DNA of 64,000 bases, from the NCBI GenBank assembly GCA_002418285.1, contig DIDT01000067.1:1-64000 (forward strand). The letters are read 5' to 3'. The notes beneath the pieces were generated by a model. The model made no database searches. It was not told the origin of the DNA and was given only the letters and a program-made list of their open reading frames with translations. This document shows, piece after piece, positions 8,976-17,307 of the stretch (the stretch's first letter is position 1; each line of letters starts with the position of its first letter). The translations under genes and the position numbers were made by a program. Source of the stretch: Phycisphaerales bacterium UBA5793. GTDB lineage: Bacteria > Planctomycetota > Phycisphaerae > Phycisphaerales > UBA5793.

Positions 8976-9414
8976 TAGATGCTGTGTCTTTACTATTTAA
9001 AGGTTGCTCATGCACACCTATATCCAGAGTAACCGGTGCTCGCGCGATCTGTCGCAGCAGTTCCATCCGTGTGACGCCGCTGCCCTGAAGATAGCCTAGT
9101 CTAGCCCACGCACCAACAGCGTCTGCCAAGTGATGCCACAAGACTGAGTCAGCGTCGATGATGCTCAGAGCCTCATGAGCGTTGTTCAGGTTTGCTGGGC
9201 CCGCATTCCGGTGATCGGCGGCGAGTACTCGAAAAACCAGCATGCGCTCATACATGAGGCCACTGGGACGTTTCAATACGTGACTGCTGTCTACGTATTC
9301 TATTGCCGCCGCGTACATGGCGCCATGAACCGCCTTGTTTCCCCACACACACAAGAACACACAAGCAGCCATAAGCACCCACAGGGTGAGAACGGCGATG
9401 GCAATAACTAACAT
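8968..9414 (-). CDS. Membrane protein of the kinase/receiver operon
   Basis: About 148 residues if started at the ATG at 9414, a few bases after the stop of the receiver-like gene; a start 25 codons upstream is possible but would overlap. It begins with a strong membrane segment (IAIAVLTLWVLMAACVFLCV) followed by a soluble, mainly helical domain of about 100 residues containing a DADSVLWHHLADAVGAWARL segment. No family is recognised. It overlaps the next gene by 8 bp. The layout, a single membrane anchor with a soluble tail, suits a sensor or effector partner. Confidence 0.65.
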   Translation of the reverse strand: MLVIAIAVLTLWVLMAACVFLCVWGNKAVHGAMYAAAIEYVDSSHVLKRPSGLMYERMLVFRVLAADHRNAGPANLNNAHEALSIIDADSVLWHHLADAVGAWARLGYLQGSGVTRMELLRQIARAPVTLDIGVHEQPLNSKDTASNV

Positions 9415-9418
9415 CCAC

Positions 9419-9892
9419 TCACTCAGCACTACTGTTGCCCTCCAGAATGCTGTCGATCGCCGCTTCAAACTGTTGGATGTGCAGTCCAAATGTGCGCTTG
9501 GAGAACCACTTGTTTATTCCTGTCGCGATATCCTTCAGCGCCTTGGGTGGTGAAGTCACAACGGATAGTACAATTGTCCGGCGCCTAAGTGATGGAAACA
9601 GCAGTGGAACAACGAGGCCGATCTCGGGGAGGGACAGGAGATGCTGCACTCTCGCGGCTAGGTCCGGCTCGTTCATCTTTGTGTTCAATTGCTGCAAGAT
9701 CTGAGAGCGCAATTCTTGGGCCGCACCCAAGGGGACGTACAGATCAAGGAGGATAACATCTGGCGGAGGTTGCTTCAGCAATCGTGCCATTGCACCCTCG
9801 ACATCCAACGCCTCGTCGACTTCAAGTCCACGGGACTCCGCAATGCGATGCACCGTACCAAACTCAGCGCCGACATTCTCGATCCACAGCAT
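9419..9892 (-). CDS. Stand-alone receiver-like protein (REC-like fold)
   Basis: About 157 residues. The N-terminus MLWIENVGAEFGTVHRIAES and the strand DVILLDLYVP followed by a loop resemble a response-regulator receiver, with the Asp of LLDLYVP at the phospho-acceptor position. The hydrophobic strand IVLSVV and a later WFSKRTFG could supply the Ser/Thr and Lys positions. The usual Asp-Asp pair at the end of strand 1 is reduced to Glu-Asn, and the middle is longer than usual, so this is a divergent member. There is no output domain. It lies 20 bp behind the histidine kinase gene, its probable partner. Confidence 0.65.
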   Translation of the reverse strand: MLWIENVGAEFGTVHRIAESRGLEVDEALDVEGAMARLLKQPPPDVILLDLYVPLGAAQELRSQILQQLNTKMNEPDLAARVQHLLSLPEIGLVVPLLFPSLRRRTIVLSVVTSPPKALKDIATGINKWFSKRTFGLHIQQFEAAIDSILEGNSSAE

Positions 9893-9911
9893 ACTCACAA
9901 CCGATACTCCA

Positions 9912-10688
9912 CTACCGCTGCGTGCGAAAACGCGCGGGAGATACCGGACAGATCAACTCAACCGTAGTGAGATACACGTTATCATGCTCATGCCTGCTGG
10001 ATAATCGGACGTGGCCGCCGTGCACCGTGGCGCATCGTTGGACATGTGCTAAACCCATTCCGCTTCCCACGTGTCCGTGCTCGATGGCTCGTCGTCCTCG
10101 CTTGCCGGGCTTCAAGACTTCTGCAAGCTCGTCCTCATCAATCCCAATTCCGTAGCTCCGAACCCCCAGGCACCAGAATGTACGCTGGCTGTCATGGTAG
10201 CGCAACCAAATGTCGATGTGGCGGCGGGTGCCACCTCGGCTCTTGTGGCAGTACTTGACCGCGTTTGCGAGCAGGTTGTTGGTGGCGCGAGCAATGTACT
10301 CCGCGTTGACGACTGCTTCGACGACAGCGGCAGCATCCCGCGAGAGCATTTGAAGATGTACGTGCCGCGACGTAGCTCGCGAATCGTGGATGTCGACAAG
10401 CCTCGCGACAACGGGATACAGGTCGCATTGCGCCAATTCCATCTGTTCAGTTTGAGAATCACCAAGATACCCGGTTTCAAGAAGCCATGATTCTAGAACG
10501 TGATGCTGAAACGCGACTTCCGCGATGAGTGTGCGTGCCACATCAGCACACTGCCGCCACGCCGAACTTGATAGTGAACCATAGGGGCGAGCAATTGAAT
10601 GCTCCAGAAGTTGGCATTGTGTCATTGCAGCTCCCAAGCTCTCAGCGAGGTCATGAATCACAGAAAAACATGGATCGGAGCTGTTCAC
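9912..10688 (-). CDS. Cytoplasmic histidine kinase of five-gene operon
   Basis: 258 residues with no membrane segment. The N-terminus has a DHp-like helix (VIHDLAESLGAAMTQCQLLE) whose His is a candidate phospho-acceptor. The HATPase domain shows the N box (ATNNLLANAVKYC), a G1 region (SYGIGIDEDEL, with Ser-Tyr in place of the usual Asp-Asn) and G2 (HVGSGMGLAHVQRC). The missing Asp is worth noting, although other GHKL subfamilies carry a variant here. The ATG overlaps the stop of the large membrane gene upstream (10685-10688). It likely receives its input from that membrane protein and signals to the receiver-like protein just downstream. Confidence 0.8.
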   Translation of the reverse strand: MNSSDPCFSVIHDLAESLGAAMTQCQLLEHSIARPYGSLSSSAWRQCADVARTLIAEVAFQHHVLESWLLETGYLGDSQTEQMELAQCDLYPVVARLVDIHDSRATSRHVHLQMLSRDAAAVVEAVVNAEYIARATNNLLANAVKYCHKSRGGTRRHIDIWLRYHDSQRTFWCLGVRSYGIGIDEDELAEVLKPGKRGRRAIEHGHVGSGMGLAHVQRCATVHGGHVRLSSRHEHDNVYLTTVELICPVSPARFRTQR

Positions 10689-12481
10689 TTGGACTCACCG
10701 CTTTCGTTCGTCGACTGATGCATTGATAGTGGGTCGTTCGCGATGGCATCCACAAAAGCTCGTATTTCTGGAACCTCCTCTACGGTCACGGCCGGAGGCA
10801 ATTGGTCAACGTTGCCGAATAGCCAAGACAGTCCAGGTAGGTTACGAAGTTCCACGCGCCGGACAAAGTCCGGATCAATCGCCGTCGCCGCGATGCAAAG
10901 TCGTAGACTATCTGCCAGCCGATTGTGAACACGGTCAAACTGCGGATCATCTGCTAGTAATTCATCGTAGGCCAGCGTAGCTAACAGTTGAGCGCCGGTA
11001 ATCAGCCACGGTGGCCGTGGTTCGCGAGCCAGGGCATCCCGCAGTTTCAAGTTGTATTGGAGAATACTGGCTCGCTCCTCCGCTGTCCATCTGCGGACAC
11101 GAGACGAATACGGGTGCCAGTACGCAGATAGTATCACATCGATCAGATTATTCACTGTGCGGTCGCGTACTACAGTGGATGACGGTGAGCGATCTAGAAT
11201 GCTCGTGAGATGTCGCAGTGCAATACTGTAATCAGGAGCATAATCAGGATCCGAATGCTTCCGAATGATGGCATAGGCAACGGCATTCGCGAGTGCCTCA
11301 TGCAGCACTTGGTCGACGCGAGAGTGACTACATGAGGCGCTGCTTATATGAGTCTCCAGCCAGTCGGCCGCCTTCAGCACTCGGGTATCCATAGAGTCAA
11401 GCCACTCGGAGCTATCTGTGCCAGGCAGTATCAGCGTGGCCAACTTCCACCCCACGATGACTCGGAGGACTTCATCATGTGTGGTAACCTGCGCGGATGG
11501 CGCAGTCCATGAATTAAGAATGGTTCGGGCCGCGGTTGAACGCTGCGCCCGATCCATTGGCGTGCGGGCCGGTGCGACTAGCACGGCACGCAAAGCGGTA
11601 CTGACGTCACGCTGTGCCGGGTAGTAGTCGTAAAATGGATGATACTCATCCACGCTGTCGAGGGCGAGAAGCAAGTTGTGCGGATCTGTATAATCAAAGG
11701 AGAACTCCGCGACTAGGTGGGTGAAGTGTTCAAAGAGGGCCAGAGAACGTTGGTGGGCTTGATGCAGAAAGGTAAGATACGACAATGATGCGAACGACAA
11801 CGCGGTGAGCAACACGAACACGAAGCCGAATACGAAGCGATGATGGCGCACGGTGGATACGGGAATGAGGGATAGCAGAGAGAACAGGCAGAGCGCGACC
11901 GCTCGACGCATGTGGTGAGTCAGGGTGATCACATCTGCGAAGGTGCGGATGCGGTTTCCGAAAAAGGACAGTTGAGCGAGAACGCCCAGTGCAAGAATCA
12001 AGGTCAGTGGAGCATTGAGGAACGTCAATAGGGATTGAGGCCGGAGTACGCATACGATCGTGATAATTGCAGCAATCACTGCAGCAGGCAAGAGGAGCAC
12101 TAGCCAACTGATGAGAACATACATGAGTCTGACGTGCCAAGGAAAGCTGGATGGCAAATAAATGAAAACGGGCACCCCGGCACTCCATCTAGGCAGATTG
12201 GTGAACTGGCACGGCGAGATGTCAGCGAGATAGTAGCCGAGGGAGTATGTGTCGGGCAAGAGCAAAAAGGAGGGTCGCGCGAAGGTGGCCAGGACTGTTC
12301 GAGGAACTGTGAGATTGCGCCACGTACCCCGTGAACGCAATGCGTATGGTGCCGTGAAGTGGTACGCAGACTCCAGGGCGTAGCATTTATATATGGGGAT
12401 GCGCTTGATGGAGCAGGTGTCGCACGACCAGCCCATTCGCGCATGGCACGAGGCCGTGAGTAGTGCAAGGCGTGTGTTCAT
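10685..12481 (-). CDS. Large membrane protein heading the kinase operon
   Basis: About 598 residues if started at ATG 12481; the frame is open to 12553 and a further ATG lies at 12436. No clear Shine-Dalgarno decides between them. A short N-terminal region with cysteines (CDTCSIKRIPIYKCYALES) precedes about four to six membrane segments between roughly residues 110 and 260 (LISWLVLLLPAAVIAAIITI; ALCLFSLLSLIPV; FVFGFVFVLLTALSFASL). The last 330 residues are soluble and helical, with no motif I recognise. It is coupled to the histidine kinase by an ATGA overlap, so it is probably the sensor or membrane effector of this system. Confidence 0.7.
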   Translation of the reverse strand: MNTRLALLTASCHARMGWSCDTCSIKRIPIYKCYALESAYHFTAPYALRSRGTWRNLTVPRTVLATFARPSFLLLPDTYSLGYYLADISPCQFTNLPRWSAGVPVFIYLPSSFPWHVRLMYVLISWLVLLLPAAVIAAIITIVCVLRPQSLLTFLNAPLTLILALGVLAQLSFFGNRIRTFADVITLTHHMRRAVALCLFSLLSLIPVSTVRHHRFVFGFVFVLLTALSFASLSYLTFLHQAHQRSLALFEHFTHLVAEFSFDYTDPHNLLLALDSVDEYHPFYDYYPAQRDVSTALRAVLVAPARTPMDRAQRSTAARTILNSWTAPSAQVTTHDEVLRVIVGWKLATLILPGTDSSEWLDSMDTRVLKAADWLETHISSASCSHSRVDQVLHEALANAVAYAIIRKHSDPDYAPDYSIALRHLTSILDRSPSSTVVRDRTVNNLIDVILSAYWHPYSSRVRRWTAEERASILQYNLKLRDALAREPRPPWLITGAQLLATLAYDELLADDPQFDRVHNRLADSLRLCIAATAIDPDFVRRVELRNLPGLSWLFGNVDQLPPAVTVEEVPEIRAFVDAIANDPLSMHQSTNESGESK

Positions 12482-12735
12482 GGCTGCACTGAGGGGTAGC
12501 TGTGCCGTTTTGGTCAAGTGTCGCCGTCGGCGGGGACAGGGCGAGTCTGCCAAGCGCCGTTGGACCTGGTTTGGAATGCCAGCGCGCGGGGGCCCTCAGG
12601 ATCCTGTGCGGAGTAGCCATCAACAACACTCCGAACGCCACGGAGTCGATGATCGAGGACATCCAATACGACCTCGAACGCGTCGCGAGGTGCACATGAC
12701 AATGACGGTCGAGTGGGATCACCATCACATTTACG

Positions 12736-12987
12736 ATGAGATACACAAGAGTCGACATCGCGGGCGAGACAGGGCTCTATGCCACGGTCAGCCGCAAGCG
12801 CAGTAGCCAAGTGATCAATGTAGAGATCATCGCACCGGGCCGAGTCCGCAAGATGGATGTCGGAGTTGGCAACGCACGGGAACAATGCGTTGCTGCCGAG
12901 GCGATGCAGAGCGAACTCGACGGACGACCAGGCTCAGCAGCCGACATCCGACCATACCAGCGAGTCATCGAGCACTTCCTTGACTGA
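12736..12987 (+). CDS. Small hypothetical protein, 83 residues
   Basis: The product starts MRYTRVDIAGETGLYATVSR, continues with a strand-rich VINVEIIAPGRVRKMDV segment and ends with a helix (IRPYQRVIEHFLD). The alternating pattern looks like a genuine small alpha/beta protein and I believe similar short proteins occur in planctomycetes, but this cannot be confirmed here. The upstream sequence has no strong ribosome-binding site. It stands alone between the kinase operon (divergent) and the TIR region. Confidence 0.5.
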   Translation: MRYTRVDIAGETGLYATVSRKRSSQVINVEIIAPGRVRKMDVGVGNAREQCVAAEAMQSELDGRPGSAADIRPYQRVIEHFLD

Positions 12988-13351
12988 CTGTCCACACCCA
13001 TCATCTTCATGACGAATCTCGCGAGGCGCGCCGCACGGACCCATCGTTACAGTGACAACCGCGCGCGTCGACCGACCTCAGCATTGTCCGGGTCCATCAG
13101 TATTCAGCCCCGTTCTTGGGCATCTGCGGCGCCAGCGCTCGCCCGATGCTGCCGATTCGCCGCCCAGACACGGCCGCATTCCGCGCACGTTCGGCTCCGC
13201 GGCCGCCTTTCTCCAGAATCATCAACATTCTGTCATCAAAGGACTTGCACTTCGAGCAATCCCATGGCTTCATGTGTCACGCGTCGAGCAGGCGGCGGCT
13301 GCGGGCGGACGACCACCCAAGTCTGCTCACGGCATCGGAGGAGACATCTGC
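12988..13351. other. 364-bp stretch with no supported gene
   Basis: Several short frames are open here on the plus strand, but all are rich in Arg, Pro and Ser in the way expected for out-of-frame GC-rich DNA, and none has a ribosome-binding site or recognisable motif. I see no tRNA, repeat or terminator. Confidence 0.4.
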
Positions 13352-13592
13352 CATGAAGTACAGATCGATCATCATCGAGGGAGAAGAAGAGAACATCGAG
13401 ATTCGCCGCACCGATCAAGGAGCGGTTGTCTGCTCCCGGTACGTGAACATCGAGGTTGAGCGCACGGATTCCCGTGAAGACCGATTCGCGGTGGCCTACA
13501 ACGCGGCCATTCCAGCTTCGCAACCGCGATGTGATGGATCTAACCTGGTCCATGCCTGCACGGGAGATTCGCGCAGGGTACTATGTCTCTGA
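13352..13592 (+). CDS. Small hypothetical protein, about 80 residues
   Basis: The ATG at 13352 follows a strong CGGAGGAG ribosome-binding site by about 10 bp. The first 50 residues (MKYRSIIIEGEEENIEIRRT, then GAVVCSRYVNIEVERTDS) have alternating charge and hydrophobicity as in a small beta protein. The C-terminal 30 residues look less protein-like, so the end may be altered by a frameshift. No family is recognised. It precedes the TIR gene on the same strand by about 115 bp. Confidence 0.4.
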
Positions 13593-13707
13593 GCCCCCAC
13601 TATGGCAGGATTTCGGGCATGTCTATGGTGCTTGCCTGTTGAGCGAGCAGTCTTATGTTGGTCGGGGATTCACCGATTGCGCAGGATGAATTCGGGAGGT
13701 TCGACAT

Positions 13708-14931
13708 ATGGCACCGAACTCGCGCATCACCGTGTTCATCAGCTTCTCAGGACTCAGAAGTCGGAAGATCGCTGAGTTGTTGGCTGAGCTAATTGCGAAC
13801 CACTTGAGTCGGCTGCGCGTGTTCTTGTATGGCCCCGAGTCTGGATCGCGTCACTTGGAGGATCTGGGTGGAGAATTGGATGTCCTGTCGTACGCGATCC
13901 TCTGCCTCACGCCGGAGAACATGCATGCTCCGTGGATTCACTTTGAGGCCGGCGCGATATCCAAACATCGCGCATCGGCTCGTATCGTGCCACTGACTTT
14001 TAGTCTGGCGCCTGAGGCATTGCACATGCCGCTGGCTCAATTCGGGGCGCGAAGTGCAGCCCCGACAGACATCACACAGCTGCTTGTCGACATGGCGCGC
14101 GATTTCGGGCAAGAGCAGCCTGACCCCGTTGCGGTCGAAGCCGATTGGCAGACAATGCTCGTGCAGAATGCGCCTGAGCTACGGGAACCGAGCGAGTTGG
14201 TTGATGAGAACAACCCGATCCACAACCGCATACGAAAGTACTGTCGAACAGTCAGTAGTCGATCGACCAGTTTGAGGAGGTACCTGGCTCGCGAGATCTT
14301 GAAGCGGACCCACGATGCATTGAAGGAGCTGGGTGACCAGCTCACGCGCATCAGAACGCCCGAAGAGTTCATCTTTGAGGTCGCGGACGCGTTGCGGGAT
14401 GCGGAGTCCGTCGAGGCGCTTTGCGGTGGCAAACCGTGGGGAACCGAGCTTCGATCCAAGTACTATGAGAGTTGCTATCGGTTCGCGAGCCGCCGCAGCA
14501 GTAAGCTGAAGTCGAGAGCGCCTGTCATGGTGCGGATGTTTTGTGCTCCACAGTCAGGGAAGTGGAGCGACGATGACTGGTTTGTCTTGAAGGAGCATCA
14601 CAAGCGAAGAAGGAGTGGAGTTCGACCATTGGTGCTGCAGCTTGATGTTGATGGTCGAGTGCCTCAAGTTCCTGATCTCAGCAAGGACATTGTCCACGAA
14701 GGATTCGGCTTCATTCTGATTCGGACTGCTACAAGAAGAGTCGTATTCGCACACCGGGGACGGGACCGGCATACGTTTCGGGCGGCTCCATTCCATACGG
14801 AATATGCGCTTCGCGAGATTGAGAGACTGCTGCTCATATTGCGCGAAGGATGCCGTGACTTCACTCCCGGAGAGTGGCCGGAGAACATGAAGCCTCGAGG
14901 AAAGTCAAAGCCGAGGCGCAAGCGCCGGTAG
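13708..14931 (+). CDS. TIR-domain protein with uncharacterised C-terminal domain
   Basis: The N-terminal 140 residues form a TIR domain: the first strand and helix TVFISFSGLRSRKIAELLAE, and the conserved block LCLTPENMHAPWIHFEAGAI, whose Glu matches the catalytic Glu of NAD-cleaving TIR domains. Bacterial TIR proteins are commonly abortive-infection effectors that deplete NAD or make cyclic ADP-ribose signals. The remaining 260 residues contain an RRYLAREILKRTHDALKELG helix and a mixed alpha/beta region (VMVRMFCAPQSGKWSDDDWF, VVFAHRGRDRHTF) that I do not recognise. It ends in a Lys/Arg-rich tail. It stands alone in a remnant-rich accessory region. Defence function is inferred from domain and context. 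Confidence 0.85.
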   Translation: MAPNSRITVFISFSGLRSRKIAELLAELIANHLSRLRVFLYGPESGSRHLEDLGGELDVLSYAILCLTPENMHAPWIHFEAGAISKHRASARIVPLTFSLAPEALHMPLAQFGARSAAPTDITQLLVDMARDFGQEQPDPVAVEADWQTMLVQNAPELREPSELVDENNPIHNRIRKYCRTVSSRSTSLRRYLAREILKRTHDALKELGDQLTRIRTPEEFIFEVADALRDAESVEALCGGKPWGTELRSKYYESCYRFASRRSSKLKSRAPVMVRMFCAPQSGKWSDDDWFVLKEHHKRRRSGVRPLVLQLDVDGRVPQVPDLSKDIVHEGFGFILIRTATRRVVFAHRGRDRHTFRAAPFHTEYALREIERLLLILREGCRDFTPGEWPENMKPRGKSKPRRKRR

Positions 14932-14958
14932 TACTTGGCGCGGTTGGTCGGCACTGCT

Positions 14959-15055
14959 CTACTGCACGAACGCGACATTGGGCAAGTCCTCGAACTCCTT
15001 GTCCCCAGTGAGGAAGCGCAGGTCGTTGTTGAGCGCATAGATGTATCCGCGTCCG
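14959..15055 (-). pseudogene. PIN-domain toxin C-terminal remnant
   Basis: Read on the minus strand, this segment encodes about 32 residues ending GDKEFEDLPNVAFVQ and then a stop. The text YIYALNNDLRFLTGDKEFEDL fits the last strand-helix-strand of PIN-domain VapC-type ribonucleases, where the Asp of TGDKEF is a conserved metal ligand. Nothing upstream in this frame continues the domain; the preceding DNA encodes a HerA-like fragment in another frame. It is a C-terminal scrap, not a working gene. Confidence 0.5.
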
Positions 15056-15290
15056 ACACACTTCCCTTTTCGACCTGGACCTCTGGCATCCGAACGAGGA
15101 ACGGCCGGCGCCATCGATCCTGGAGCTTGATGATCGTGTGACCGACCGGCAGCATCGTGAACCAGCGCTTGTCATGCTCGTCTGCGAGGGCACACAAGCC
15201 CGCCGCTTTGGCCACATCGGCGGGATCCTTGAGATTGAGGCACATTGTCACCGCCGCATTCCCGAGTACAGCGCTTGAGATGAGGTGTCC
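15050..15290 (-). pseudogene. HerA/DUF87-like ATPase C-terminal remnant
   Basis: The minus strand encodes a fragment with LNLKDPADVAKAAGLCALAD, TMLPVGHTIIKLQDRW and RRPFLVRMPEVQVEKGSVSD. This is the C-terminal end expected of HerA/VirB4-like ATP-binding proteins, where the last strands carry LPVG.A.VKLQ and PF.V.. motifs. Walker motifs and all N-terminal parts are absent. It is fused in frame-shifted fashion to a PIN-domain scrap downstream and preceded by a methyltransferase fragment, so it is a relic of recombination. Confidence 0.55.
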
Positions 15291-15631
15291 TCCCGTGCCG
15301 TGAACATGTACAACGAGCCGCCGGGTTTGAGGACGCGGTAGCAAGCACTGAGGACCCGCTGGATGAGCAGGTCGTAGTCGAATGGGTGGTAGGTGTCCCA
15401 GGCGCCCCAGGCCTCATGGGTGCTCATGAGTTTGCCGCCAAGAACGATCAGGCGGTTCTTGGAGGCGATGTTGTAGGGAGGATCGGTCACGACAAGGTCC
15501 ACCGACTCGTCGGGGAGTTGGGCCAGCCCCTTCAATGCGTCGTGGTGATGGATCCGATCCGGAACGATGCAGGTCTGCCCCGGCTGGCCAGAGCCCGTCT
15601 TTGAGCGCGGTCGGCGGGTTCGAGGCGTCAT
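15248..15631 (-). pseudogene. DNA methyltransferase, N-terminal fragment
   Basis: 127 residues with the start of a site-specific DNA methylase: HHDALKGLAQLPDESVDLVV, then the catalytic TDPPYNI (motif IV) and the strand YRVLKPGGSLYMFTARED. The DPPY-first order suggests a beta-class N4/N6 amino methyltransferase, which would need the SAM-binding FxGxG motif further downstream. The reading frame ends soon after TARED and runs into HerA-like sequence, so the SAM-binding half is missing and the enzyme should be inactive. The start overlaps the stop of the upstream regulator gene (ATGA), implying an intact two-gene operon before truncation. Confidence 0.8.
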
Positions 15632-16251
15632 GTCCTGGCCTCCCGCGTATCGACTGGCGCCTCGGCTCCAATCAGAAGATGACGCATGTCCTCACCGACC
15701 GGCGTCAGGCGGTAGCGTGGATACCGCTCGCCGGGCAGAAGAAGTCGCTCCACCAAGCCACGCTGGAGAAGGAGCTTGAGGACATCGCGAACATTGTTGG
15801 CCGACATCCGGATTGACTCATCGCGCCGACGAGCGTGCCGCTTGATCATCGCCGGCTGGAGCGGTTCGTGAGCTTCCCGGATGACAGCGCTGCGATGACG
15901 GTGGCAAAGCCAACCGTAGAGCTCCCAGTCCACCTGGGGGAAGTCGTGAACCAATCGCGGCAACTGATCTTCACTTCGGACTCTCCGCTGGCACCGTGTG
16001 CCGAGCACCGTCAGCCAGTACAGACGGCTCTTGTGGGCGTGCGGGTTGAGGCACGCGATCAAGTGGCGGGTGAGCAGGACATAGAAGAGATACCGCGACC
16101 GATCAAGGTTCGTGGCCTGTCGGCGCGAAGACTGGAGGGCGGTCAGAGGCTGGTGCATCGAAGCAAGCAGCCTGCACGACTCGGGGTTGCTTGAGCGGAG
16201 CGAATCGCAGTGGGTCCGAATGGTGTTCATCCAATCATCGCAGCTCTCCAT
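15628..16251 (-). CDS. Winged-helix protein preceding methyltransferase
   Basis: 207 residues. The C-terminal third looks like a MarR-type or general winged helix: helix RMSANNVRDVLKLLLQRGLV followed by the wing ERYPRYRLTPVGEDMRHLL. The N-terminal part is helical with an EDQLPRLVHDFPQVDWELYG segment and no motif I recognise. It overlaps the methyltransferase fragment by an ATGA, so it may have been its regulator. The start may be at 16251 or the ATG at 16230. Confidence 0.65.
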   Translation of the reverse strand: MESCDDWMNTIRTHCDSLRSSNPESCRLLASMHQPLTALQSSRRQATNLDRSRYLFYVLLTRHLIACLNPHAHKSRLYWLTVLGTRCQRRVRSEDQLPRLVHDFPQVDWELYGWLCHRHRSAVIREAHEPLQPAMIKRHARRRDESIRMSANNVRDVLKLLLQRGLVERLLLPGERYPRYRLTPVGEDMRHLLIGAEAPVDTREART

Positions 16252-16357
16252 GTTCTTAGGGCTTGAACCGACGTGCCGAGCCAGGATCCCTTCGCCGAAT
16301 CGGGTGAGGATTCATATAGGGGTCCCCGGCTGGTTGACGCCAGGAGGTGAAACACAC

Positions 16358-16543
16358 ATGCAATGCGCCAACTGCCGCAAGCCCCTGTCATTGGGAGTCG
16401 ACGTCATCAGCGTCCAGCACGGCGTCATCGGACCACGTGGAGTGGTCCCGCTTGATGAGCCGCGTCTGTACTGCTGCGAGTCGTGCGCTGGGGCGGATCT
16501 GGATGAGGACCCTGAGATGAAGCGTCCTCGCCGGATTCCCTAG
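16358..16543 (+). CDS. Small Cys-rich protein, probable zinc ribbon
   Basis: 61 residues starting after a near-perfect Shine-Dalgarno (CAGGAGGTGA). Two Cys-x2-Cys pairs, CANCRK near the N-terminus and CCESC near residue 45, form a likely treble-clef or zinc-ribbon site. The rest is short loops (GVDVISVQHGVIGPRG). The size and motif resemble many uncharacterised planctomycete mini-proteins. The function is unknown. Confidence 0.6.
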   Translation: MQCANCRKPLSLGVDVISVQHGVIGPRGVVPLDEPRLYCCESCAGADLDEDPEMKRPRRIP

Positions 16544-16858
16544 TCAGTCCAACATGACGTTCAGAGGACAACAATCTTAATAAATCTTGAGTACCTCAGC
16601 GCCGCTCTCTAGTAGGCCATTTTCGACAGGCAGCACTCGTCCATCACAGGCTCGCGGCCGCCAATCACGATCCACGGATGACGATTGGTACATAATATAT
16701 ACGTCGAAAGACAACCCGGCAGAGGAGATTGGCATTGGCCCACGGGCCGATGGCCGTACGGACTGCGCAGACTGCTTGACCCGAGAACCTCTCTTGAGTA
16801 CCCTGCGGCTAGCTATCGTGGCGCAGTTCTCTATAGTTCACTCAATCGAGGGTACGCT
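16544..16858. other. 315-bp intergenic stretch with an AT-rich promoter-like repeat
   Basis: No gene is supported. At 16571 an AT-rich element (ACAATCTTAATAAATCTTGA) begins; a similar one occurs at 17462. A GATTGGTACATAATATATAC stretch near 16684 is the most promoter-like sequence here and may serve the small membrane protein downstream. Confidence 0.35.
16571..16606 (+). repeat. AT-rich element, copy 1 (copy 2 at 17462-17497)
   Basis: ACAATCTTAATAAATCTTG here and ACAATCTTTATAAACCTTG at 17462 differ at only two positions over 19 bp, and the similarity fades over the next 16 bp (both continue to GCGCC). Each lies upstream of a small-gene or integrase segment. They could be promoters or binding sites; two copies are too few to decide. 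Confidence 0.4.
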
Positions 16859-17062
16859 ATGGACTCCATCAAGAATCTGATGAATAGCGAGGCGGCTATT
16901 CTCGTTGTCGTCGCAGTGGTTATCCTATTCATCATTATCGGGGCAGCCAGCAAGTCCGGCTCCGGGGGTGGAAAGGGGTGCGGATGGCTGATCACGCTGA
17001 TTATTTTGGGCGTCATCGGATACCTGTTGATTTCAAATGAAATCATAGTGTTTCCACGCTAG
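16859..17062 (+). CDS. Small two-pass membrane protein, 67 residues
   Basis: The ATG at 16859 follows CGAGGGT. Two clear membrane segments, AAILVVVAVVILFIIIGAA and GWLITLIILGVIGYLLI, flank a Gly/Lys loop (SGSGGGKGCG). The overall shape is like small superinfection or toxin membrane proteins, but no family is recognised. The upstream in-frame extension to 16685 is not membrane-like and is probably not translated. Confidence 0.62.
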   Translation: MDSIKNLMNSEAAILVVVAVVILFIIIGAASKSGSGGGKGCGWLITLIILGVIGYLLISNEIIVFPR

Positions 17063-17100
17063 TCCGAAAGCATTATATAGTGCAATGTCGCTGGTGCTGG

Positions 17101-17307
17101 ATGACAGTACTTGAAGTCTGCCCAAAATGTGGAGGCCACCGTATTCGAGGCGCCGCACAAAGCGATGGGGCTGGCGTGCTTTGGCATTACGCTGCGCCAC
17201 GGTACCGTGTATGCGAGACGTGTGGATACTCTGCCGTAGCGTTCCCGATGGTGTCGCCGCGAAGAGCGCCTCTGCATGCTCGCAGGAGCAAACACAGCGA
17301 GCGATAA
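17101..17307 (+). CDS. Small zinc-ribbon protein
   Basis: Contains VCPKCGGHRIRGAAQSDG and, 30 residues on, YRVCETCGYSAVAF: two Cys-x2-Cys knuckles as in a typical zinc ribbon, followed by a basic tail. An ATG at 17101 is the most natural start, although the frame opens at 17080 and no good ribosome-binding site is visible for either. The function is unknown. Confidence 0.45.
   Translation: MTVLEVCPKCGGHRIRGAAQSDGAGVLWHYAAPRYRVCETCGYSAVAFPMVSPRRAPLHARRSKHSER

Noticed and set aside
14664..15344. Single 226-residue minus-strand protein
   Set aside because: Only about 75 residues (15050-15290) resemble a HerA-like family; the rest reads antisense to the TIR gene and across a PIN-like scrap in another frame, so it is not one real protein.
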